From positions 1-36,163 of the forward strand of contig DAIRSE010000020.1 of NCBI GenBank assembly GCA_036804525.1: a stretch of DNA of 36,163 bases, written 5' to 3'. Origin of the DNA: JBFLVT01 sp036804525. GTDB taxonomy: Bacteria; Bacillota; Desulfotomaculia; Desulfotomaculales; JASEER01. The translations under genes were made by a program, and so were the position numbers. This document shows positions 23,204-29,177 of the stretch, piece after piece. Within the stretch, counting starts at the first letter, position 1, and every line of letters begins with the position of its first letter. Under the pieces are notes generated by a model that was not told the DNA's origin, made no database searches, and saw only the letters and a list, made by a program, of their open reading frames with translations.

Positions 23204-23971
23204 ATGTTTGTCGACACGCACTGTCACTTGGACGACAAGTCCTTCGCCGAGGATCTCGAGGGAGTGATTTCCCGTGCCCGCCAGGCGGGAGTGACCAGGC
23301 TGGTCACCATCGGGAGCGACGTGGCTTCTTCCCGCAAGGCGGTGCGCATTGCCGAGAGGTACACCGGCATCTGGGCGGCCGTAGGCGTACACCCGCACGA
23401 TGCCGCCAGGGCCGGAAAAGGTTACCTGGACGACATCCGGGCCTTAGCGGCCCACCCGAAGGTTGTGGCTGTCGGGGAGATCGGCCTGGACTACCACTAC
23501 GATCACTCGCCCCGCAACGTTCAGCAGGAAGTCTTCAGGACCCAGCTTTTACTCGCGCGGGAGCTGGGCCTGCCCGTCGTCGTACACAGCCGGGAGGCCG
23601 AAGAGCACACTCTGGCGGTCCTGAAAGAGGCTCCCGGGCCCGGCGTCATGCACTGTTTCACCGGGAACTGGGCCTGGGCCGAAGTCTTTCTGGACCTCGG
23701 CTGTTACATTTCCATTTCCGGCGTGGTAACTTTTGCGAAAAGCAGGGACATCAAAGCCGTCGCCGAGAGGATACCCGCAGAGAGACTGCTGCTGGAGACC
23801 GATGCGCCCTACCTGGCACCCGTTCCCAGACGCGGCCGGCGCAACGAGCCGGCTTTCCTGACTCACACGGCCGCGGCTGTGGCCGAGCTTCGCCGGATGA
23901 CGGCGGAAGAACTGGCGGCTTTGACGACGGCCAATGCCCTTCGCTTTTTTGGTATCGAGGATGGGAAATGA
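23204..23971 (+). CDS. tatD: TatD-family metal-dependent hydrolase
   Basis: The 255-aa TIM-barrel hydrolase has the family metal sites: HCH near the N-terminus (THCHLD, His6 and His8), GEIGLDYHYD, PVVVHSREA, HCFTGN and LLETDAPYL. TatD proteins act as 3'-5' exonucleases or DNases in DNA repair; the Bacillus homologue is YabD. It starts directly after the metG stop and overlaps cobO by 4 nt (ATGA). The metG-tatD-yabE order is that of Bacillus, here with cobO inserted. Confidence 0.95.
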   Translation: MFVDTHCHLDDKSFAEDLEGVISRARQAGVTRLVTIGSDVASSRKAVRIAERYTGIWAAVGVHPHDAARAGKGYLDDIRALAAHPKVVAVGEIGLDYHYDHSPRNVQQEVFRTQLLLARELGLPVVVHSREAEEHTLAVLKEAPGPGVMHCFTGNWAWAEVFLDLGCYISISGVVTFAKSRDIKAVAERIPAERLLLETDAPYLAPVPRRGRRNEPAFLTHTAAAVAELRRMTAEELAALTTANALRFFGIEDGK

Positions 23972-24498
23972 TGGCAAGAAAAGGGCTGGTGCTTGTTTTT
24001 ACCGGCAACGGCAAGGGGAAGACCACAGCGGCGCTCGGCCTGGGGCTGCGGGCTTGGGGACACGGCATGCGGGTGCTGTGCCTGCAGTTTATCAAAGGCG
24101 CCTTTCCCACGGGGGAAAGCGCGGCCTGCCGGAAACTCGACGGTTTTGAGCTGCGCTCCATGGGCCTGGGCCTGATCAGGGATACCGGCCCCGATTCCCT
24201 GGCACCCCACCGCGAGGCTGCGCGACAGGCCTTTTTTGAAGCCGAGAAGGCCACCAAGTCCCCTTCATGGGATATGGTCATCCTTGATGAAATCTTTTGC
24301 GCCCTACAGCTGGGGTTGCTCCCGGTGGAAGACCTGGAGCGTTTAATTCGGGAAAGATTGTCGGAGCAGCACCTGGTGCTTACCGGCCGGGGCGCTCCCC
24401 GGACGATATGTGACATGGCCGACCTGGTTACCGACATGAAATGTGTCAAGCATCCTTACGAGCAGGGTGTAGCTGCGCAGCCGGGCATTGAGTTCTGA
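23968..24498 (+). CDS. cobO: Cob(I)yrinic acid a,c-diamide adenosyltransferase
   Basis: This enzyme attaches the adenosyl group to cobalt(I) corrinoids. The 176-aa product has the CobO/BtuR P-loop FTGNGKGKTTAALGLGLRA (11-29), LCLQFIKG, WDMVILDEI and VLTGRGAP, all typical of the family. ATG 23968 overlaps the tatD stop; ATG 23971 is the next codon. No other cobalamin gene is nearby, so it is a lone salvage or completion step encoded in a DNA-metabolism operon. Corrinoid need fits an anaerobe with methyl-transfer pathways. Confidence 0.93.
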   Translation: MMARKGLVLVFTGNGKGKTTAALGLGLRAWGHGMRVLCLQFIKGAFPTGESAACRKLDGFELRSMGLGLIRDTGPDSLAPHREAARQAFFEAEKATKSPSWDMVILDEIFCALQLGLLPVEDLERLIRERLSEQHLVLTGRGAPRTICDMADLVTDMKCVKHPYEQGVAAQPGIEF

Positions 24499-24582
24499 GG
24501 CGTGAGCCGTGGCGATGGCTGCCGGAGCCTGACGATAATTCCATAAAGGAAGGCCTTTCTACCCGGCGAAGTTAATTCCCGG

Positions 24583-25614
24583 GTGATAGGCATGACATGG
24601 AATAGTATCCAATTTTATCCATATATAGCGCGCCCCTATATCGCCGCAACCGTAGGCCCTTCCGGGCTGCCGCGGGTCTTGGCGGTATTGGGGCTGTTTG
24701 TTTTGTTGCTGGGGATCGCTGCCGTCCTCTGGGCTGATGTCCAGGTGACCATATCGGACGGCGGGGAAACCGGCACGATCAGGACCTACTGTCGTTCGGT
24801 GGGGCAGCTCCTCGCGGCGCAAGGCGTTACCCTCGGGGAGCGGGATGTCGTTGTTCCCGGCCCGGCGGCGCGCCTGACCGAGGGAATGGAAATCAGGATT
24901 CTGCGCGCCAAACAGGTGAGGATCCTGGTCGACGGGACCGAAGTGAGGACGGTCACCCGTGTCGAAACCGTGGGGCAGGCCCTTGACGCCTGCGGGGTCC
25001 GCCCGGGGGCTCAAGACATTGTTTACCCGCTGCCGGCAAGCAGGCTGCAAAAGGATACGGTCATCAAGGTCACACGCGTCGAGGTCCGTACCGAGCGGAC
25101 GAGCCTTCCCGTGCCGTTCCGTGTACGCCGTGTGACCAGCCCCCATCTTCTTATGGGGCTTTCGCAGGTCATCCGGGAAGGGGAGCCGGGCCTCGACCTG
25201 CAGGAATGGGAGGTCACCTACCACGACGGGCAGGCCGTGGAGCGTAAACCGGGCCGGCGCGTCAGGGTCAAAGACCCGCGGGACAAGATCGTGATGGTCG
25301 GAATGAAGGACGTGTCCCGCGGAGGCAGTGTCCCGCGCTATTCGTCGGTTATAACGATGCGGGCCACAGCGTACACGTACACCGGGTACAAGTGCGCCAC
25401 CGGGGTGGACCCCGCCCCGGGCATCGTTGCCGTCGACCCGGACGTGATCCCCCTGGGCACCGAGCTCTACGTCGAGGGTTACGGATACGCGCGCGCGATG
25501 GATACGGGCGGCGTAATCAAGGGAAACAGGATCGACGTGTTTTTTACCACGCGCGAGGTGGCGCTGCAGTGGGGTGTAAGGGACGTTAACGTTTACGTCC
25601 TGGGAGACCGCTGA
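24583..25614 (+). CDS. yabE: YabE-like cell-wall protein with DUF348, G5 and 3D domains
   Basis: The 343-aa protein has one N-terminal membrane segment (about 32-51) and should be exported or anchored. Two DUF348 repeats follow (VQVTISDGGETGTI and VRILVDGTEVRTV), then a G5-like domain, then a C-terminal 3D domain. The three signature aspartates are in VDPDVIPLG, AMDTGG and GNRIDVFF. Such proteins are RpfB/YabE-type murein hydrolases. The start is uncertain: GTG 24583 and ATG 24592 both lack a good binding site. The last three codons and the stop lie within a sequence repeated elsewhere (25603-25620). Confidence 0.9.
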   Translation: MIGMTWNSIQFYPYIARPYIAATVGPSGLPRVLAVLGLFVLLLGIAAVLWADVQVTISDGGETGTIRTYCRSVGQLLAAQGVTLGERDVVVPGPAARLTEGMEIRILRAKQVRILVDGTEVRTVTRVETVGQALDACGVRPGAQDIVYPLPASRLQKDTVIKVTRVEVRTERTSLPVPFRVRRVTSPHLLMGLSQVIREGEPGLDLQEWEVTYHDGQAVERKPGRRVRVKDPRDKIVMVGMKDVSRGGSVPRYSSVITMRATAYTYTGYKCATGVDPAPGIVAVDPDVIPLGTELYVEGYGYARAMDTGGVIKGNRIDVFFTTREVALQWGVRDVNVYVLGDR

Positions 25615-25620
25615 AAAACT
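25603..25620 (+). repeat. 18-bp partial copy of the interspersed repeat
   Basis: GGAGACCGCTGAAAAACT is shared exactly with the repeats at 4209-4258 (minus) and 35844-35893 (plus). The copy overlaps the 3' end of the yabE-like gene and includes its TGA. The similarity stops after 18 bp. The next 140 bp to metF hold no recognisable gene. Confidence 0.7.
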
Positions 25621-25759
25621 TCACAAGTCGCCGCAGTGAATACGCAAAGTTCTCATGTTGATGCCGGGTTAGGAAAGAACGAAGCAGGGATAAGAGGAGT
25701 TGTGCAGAAGTCTCAATCACGGCAACTTTCATCTCAGCTTGAAACGGGTGGAGAAGAAC

Positions 25760-26626
25760 GTGTTTATCAAAGAATTCTACGCCGCCGGTCAACCGGTCAT
25801 CTCTTTCGAGATTTTTCCTCCGAAAGGGCCCGATGCCCTTCAGACTGTCGAACAGACCGTTACCGGGCTGCAGAGGTTAAGCCCGGCTTTTATCAGCGTC
25901 ACCTACGGGGCTGCCGGCAGTACCCGCGAGTTAACCGTCGAGATCGCGTCGATGATTAAGAACCGTTTTCGGGTAGAAACCTTGGCTCATCTGACGTGCG
26001 TCGGACATACAGCACGCGAAATTGATGAAATCCTGGACCGCCTCCGGGCCGCAGGAATCGAAAACATCCTGGCTCTCCGCGGGGACCCGCCTGCGGGCGC
26101 CGGGGATTTCGATTACAGCGCCTGCGATTTTCGTTATGCCGCCGATCTCGTACGGTACATCCGCGCCAGGGCCGGCGTATGTATCGGGGCCGCTGCCTAT
26201 CCGGAAGGACATATATCTGCGTCGCGGCTGAGCACTGATCTGGCCTTCCTGAAGGAAAAGGTGGACACCGGGGTCGATTTCCTGATCACCCAGTTATTCT
26301 TTGACAACCGTGTTTTTTATAACTTTCTTGAAAACGCCCGGCGCATCGGGATAAGCTGTCCCATTGCCGCCGGTATCCTCCCCGTGCTCAACGCCGCCCA
26401 GATCAAGCGTATCGTCAGCCTGTGCGGGGCTTCGATTCCCGCCCGTCTGTGGCTTATGGTCGACAAGTACGGCGACAGCCCGGAAGATCTGGAAAAGGCC
26501 GGCATTGAGTATGCCAGCGCCCAGATCGAGGACCTGGCGGTCAACGGCGCGGACGGGATCCATCTGTTTACGCTCAACAGGGTGGCGCCGGCAGAGCAGA
26601 TCCTGAAAAACGCGGGGCTGATTTAG
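25760..26626 (+). CDS. metF: Methylenetetrahydrofolate reductase
   Basis: Reduces 5,10-methylene- to 5,10-methyl-tetrahydrofolate for methionine synthesis or the Wood-Ljungdahl pathway. The 288-aa TIM-barrel flavoprotein has SFEIFPPKG (N-terminal strand), SVTYGAAGS, LAHLTCVG, ILALRGDPP, and DFLITQLFFDN, all family blocks. The GTG at 25760 lies 7 nt after GGAG and gives the standard family N-terminus; the frame back to 25700 is not conserved. No metV partner is adjacent. Its stop overlaps tail-to-tail with the stop of a decayed hydE-like reading frame on the other strand. Confidence 0.94.
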   Translation: MFIKEFYAAGQPVISFEIFPPKGPDALQTVEQTVTGLQRLSPAFISVTYGAAGSTRELTVEIASMIKNRFRVETLAHLTCVGHTAREIDEILDRLRAAGIENILALRGDPPAGAGDFDYSACDFRYAADLVRYIRARAGVCIGAAAYPEGHISASRLSTDLAFLKEKVDTGVDFLITQLFFDNRVFYNFLENARRIGISCPIAAGILPVLNAAQIKRIVSLCGASIPARLWLMVDKYGDSPEDLEKAGIEYASAQIEDLAVNGADGIHLFTLNRVAPAEQILKNAGLI

Positions 26627-27360
26627 TAAAGGGTTTGCCTCGCCGCCGGCCGGGGGGCGTTTCCCCGGGCGGCGGCGACTTTCCTGCCCGGGGTCGCGAT
26701 TTCCTGCGCCCACCGGACGAAAGAGTCCCGGCCTTCTCCGGCGGCGCCGCTCTTGCCGGGGTATATCTCGTAGTGCCGGCGGTACGGGGCCGGTGTAACG
26801 TCGGGTATGACCACGTTGGCGCCGGCCGAGAGCGCCAGCCGCCGCCCGGCGGGGTGGAGGCGGCGACGGCGGTGGTAGCCGGCAGGTGGGCGAGGGGGAG
26901 CAGGAGGCGGGCAACGGCCAGCACCTTCAGGGTTAGGTCCAGGGAGCCCGCTGTGCAGGCGCCGAGCGGCGTCGCCGGGTGTGGGATGAAGGGGCCGATG
27001 CCGGCCATCTCGACATCGAGTTCCTTCAGCAGAAGGATGTCTTCCGCCAGCATTTCCATCAGAAACGAGAAGGAGGTAAAGAGCACGTCGGGAGGGGTGT
27101 CCGCGGCGGCTTTGAGGTAAGCGGAGGTGTCGGTCACCACGAGCTGCGAGCGCCCGGTCATGCCGGCCAGGGCATGACGGAGTTCGCGTTCCTTAACCAT
27201 CACCGCCACTCCGTCGTGCTCCAGGACATCCCGGATCACCTGCTGCCGCCTACCGCGATGCGAGAGCCGGCGTCGACCTGCGTAACGCCCAGGGACGCCC
27301 TTGCGGCGGAACTCGGGCCGTTCGCGGCAGGTCAGGATCAGGCCGGTATACGAAAAAAGG
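26623..27360 (-). pseudogene. Composite relic of hydG, hydF and hydE ([FeFe]-hydrogenase maturation)
   Basis: On the minus strand, pieces of three maturation proteins follow one another with frame changes. (i) 27360-27246: SYTGLILTCRERPEFRR, then in another frame SLGVTQVDAGSRIAVGG, resembling the HydG C-terminal half. (ii) 27245-27066: QVIRDVLEHDGVAVMVKERE and LVVTDTSAYLKAAADTPPDV, resembling HydF. (iii) about 27055-26623: LLLKELDVEMAGIGPFIPHP, then after a frameshift near 26845 GANVVIPDVTPAPYRRHYEI, resembling the HydE C-terminus. None keeps its catalytic N-terminus; no radical-SAM CX3CX2C is left. The order G-F-E suggests a former operon collapsed by deletions. Matches were made from memory. 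Confidence 0.75.
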
Positions 27361-27365
27361 ATTGA

Positions 27366-27854
27366 CACCGGCTTCCGTCTCGGTTTATGCTTCAAGCAAG
27401 TCGGATACTGTGACGTATTTATTAGGGCAAGGGCGCTTTTCTCGTGAGCTTCGTCTTTCGGAAAAGTGCCTTTTGATTTACCCGGGAATGGTTCCCTGTA
27501 CAAGAAAAAAGCTCAAGGCAAGGCTGTTTTAAAGGGGCGATGTTGCTCTGCTAAAGCACCTTTTTCGTCTTATGGGAGGAACTGGCAACGCCGGTTGAGA
27601 TATTGGGTCATTTCGAGGTTTGGGAAGTGGTGGCAGCGCGCGGAGTCTTTATGGTGCGAAGTGCCGGGTTAAGCCGTCCGAAGGCCCGTTCTCACTCTCG
27701 CGCCGGCTGCTCGCACCGCCTTGCTCCTGCCCGGTGGTTGGACCTCTGGTCTGGTCAGGACGTAAATATCTGCCGGATTTCCCCGGGTGATCTGATCCTT
27801 CCCTTAAGAATGCCTTAAGAAAAGCCTGCTGCAGGCAGGCCGTTAGATGCCCTT
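27366..27854. other. Non-coding stretch beside the hyd relic
   Basis: No credible gene on either strand in these 489 bp. It may hold more strongly decayed remains of the hyd locus. It contains a terminator-like hairpin (27429-27473) and a GCCTGCTGCAGGC palindrome near 27825. Confidence 0.4.
27429..27479 (+). terminator. Terminator-like hairpin in the intergenic stretch
   Basis: AAGGGCGCTTTTC (27429-27441) pairs with 27461-27473 (11 Watson-Crick pairs and two G-U), followed by a T-rich stretch. The loop of 19 nt is long. No intact gene ends just upstream on the plus strand, so it may be a relic. Confidence 0.4.
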
Positions 27855-28223
27855 TCATCCGCCCTTCAGGAAGGCGTCCGGCGGCACGAGAACGAGGGCG
27901 GCGAACTTTTCCAGCTCGCACCGGGTTTCGGGGGGCTCCAGGCCGGGCACGTAGACGCCGGGACGTGGACAGAACACGTGCTGGGCGAGGCCCAGAGCCA
28001 AGGCGTGCCTCAGTTGTTCCGGCGGCATTCCCCGGCGCACCGCCAGGACGGCCAAGTCGTCCGGCGTACGGCAGTACACCAGTGCGACGCGGCCGGCGAA
28101 CCGGTAAGAACACACCACTACCCCTTCGCGCAGCAGCATCTTGTAGAGCGTTTTCACCGTGGGCGGGGCATGCAAACGGTACTTTTGAACTATACTCAAC
28201 GCTTTATGCGCGCTGTTGGCCAA
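27855..28223 (-). CDS. Degenerate ImmA/IrrE-like protein, metal motif lost
   Basis: The 122-aa product looks like a short ImmA/IrrE-family metallopeptidase, the partner of XRE repressors in mobile elements. Where the family has the zinc motif HExxH (TLAHELGH), this protein reads RHALALGLAQHVF, so the first His, the Glu and the second His are replaced. A later FAALVLVPPDAF corresponds to the family's FAAELLMP segment. It is also shorter than Bacillus ImmA. TTG 28223 is the start. A TATAAT-like -10 lies on this strand at 28280-28275. It is probably a non-catalytic or decaying protein. Family assignment is moderate. Confidence 0.6.
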   Translation of the reverse strand: MANSAHKALSIVQKYRLHAPPTVKTLYKMLLREGVVVCSYRFAGRVALVYCRTPDDLAVLAVRRGMPPEQLRHALALGLAQHVFCPRPGVYVPGLEPPETRCELEKFAALVLVPPDAFLKGG

Positions 28224-28339
28224 CGCTAGCGACTCCCGACGTGGTTATGATCTCGTGTTAACTAATTGTGTCGCATTATACAGCAACCCGCCTGTCGAAT
28301 GCAGTCGAACCGCGTCGGGAAGAACGAAAAATTCCAAAG

Positions 28340-28777
28340 TTAATCTCCGGCGTCTTCGGAACCGGCGCCTCCCCGGCGCCTGCCCCTTTCCTTTTCTATC
28401 ACGCGCAGCGCCCAGGCCCAGAATTCGGCGAGGGATTGCCTCTCTTCCTCCGTCAGGTGCGGCAGGCGGGCGATGAGGGGTCCGAAGAGCGGATCGGTGG
28501 CGTATGCCGCAGCATCCTCGTCCACCGTTAGTGGTTGAGCGCGGGTCACACTGACGGGCGGGCCGGTTCGTTCCTCGGTGCGGCCCAGAAGATAGTCGAC
28601 CGAGACGCCGAAAAAATCCGCCAGTCTCCTGAGCGCCAGCGGGTCCGGCATCCGCCGGTCCCTCTCGTACATGGCGATGGTGCTCTGCCCCAGGCTTAGC
28701 AGCCTGGCGAGTTCGGCCTGCGAAATCCCTTTTTCTCTTCGCAGCGTGGCGAGCCGCTCGCCGAGGGTTTGGGTCAT
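28340..28777 (-). CDS. XRE-family (Cro/CI-type) transcriptional regulator
   Basis: A 145-aa repressor with a classic N-terminal helix-turn-helix (GERLATLRREKGISQAELAR then SLGQSTIAMYERDRRMPDP), followed by LRRLADFFGVSVDYLLGR. The C-terminal part (LTEEERQSLAEFWAWALRVI) is a short helical tail. ATG 28777 is fixed by an AGGAGGTACC site (28790-28781). The frame to 28861 is leader. It faces the large fibronectin-III gene; 15-bp palindromes in the shared 400-bp region (28890-29027) are likely operators. It lies 116 bp upstream of the ImmA-like gene in the same direction. Confidence 0.92.
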   Translation of the reverse strand: MTQTLGERLATLRREKGISQAELARLLSLGQSTIAMYERDRRMPDPLALRRLADFFGVSVDYLLGRTEERTGPPVSVTRAQPLTVDEDAAAYATDPLFGPLIARLPHLTEEERQSLAEFWAWALRVIEKERGRRRGGAGSEDAGD

Positions 28778-28880
28778 CGTGGTACCTCCTGCCGCTGAAC
28801 CGCCCTGAAGCCAATTTATCACGCTGTTCAGTGACCGAGAACGGTATATCACCATAAGCAATTTTTACCCGTAAGAAGCC

Positions 28881-28910
28881 TTGACATTCATCACGTTACG
28901 TGATTATGCT
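28881..28910 (+). promoter_or_regulatory. Promoter with embedded palindromic operator
   Basis: TTGACA (28881-28886), an 18-nt spacer and TATGCT (28905-28910) form a sigma-A-like promoter toward the fibronectin-III gene. The spacer holds the palindrome ATCACG-TTA-CGTGAT (28890-28904). A repressor bound there would block polymerase, and the adjacent XRE gene is the obvious candidate. Confidence 0.6.
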
Positions 28911-28980
28911 AAGAAGTAGCAGCGTCCGCCGGGCCGCTATCGGATTTCACCCCGCAAGGGTTACTCTTTTGCCCTGTTGA

Positions 28981-28995
28981 CTCACGTTTTGTGAT
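28981..28995. promoter_or_regulatory. Second operator-like palindrome
   Basis: CTCACGTTTTGTGAT matches the 28890-28904 palindrome at 12 of 15 positions and keeps the TCACGTT..GTGAT pattern. It lies about 90 bp downstream in the same divergent region. Confidence 0.5.
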
Positions 28996-29012
28996 CTTTC
29001 TCTCAAGTTACC

Positions 29013-29027
29013 ATCGCATGTCGCGAT
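29013..29027. promoter_or_regulatory. Third, weaker operator-like palindrome
   Basis: ATCGC-ATGTC-GCGAT is a 15-bp dyad that shares the ATC...GAT ends with the other two sites (10 of 15 matches). It may be a lower-affinity site or coincidence. Confidence 0.3.
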
Positions 29028-29177
29028 ACTTGCATTCCGTGCGGGCTGCAGCTGCTGGAGGGGCTTCCTTCGCCTGCGGGGTGTTCTAGGGGGTGAAAGC
29101 ATAAAGGCAAGCGGTAGAGGCTCTGACGGGCTACACGCAACACTTTTCAAATACCGGTAAGGAGGTTGAACGAAAGC

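Noticed and set aside
21635..23398. 587-codon minus-strand frame opposite metG
   Set aside because: Antisense shadow; the plus strand has HIGH and KMSKS motifs and a promoter.
25586..25792. Minus-strand frame of 68 codons before metF, considered as a transposase remnant
   Set aside because: It runs through an 18-bp repeat that resembles an IS end, but no transposase motif is recognisable.
26635..27365. Plus-strand open frames of 161 and 128 codons opposite the hyd relic
   Set aside because: They are antisense shadows of GC-rich former coding DNA; the minus strand carries recognisable HydG/F/E-like blocks.
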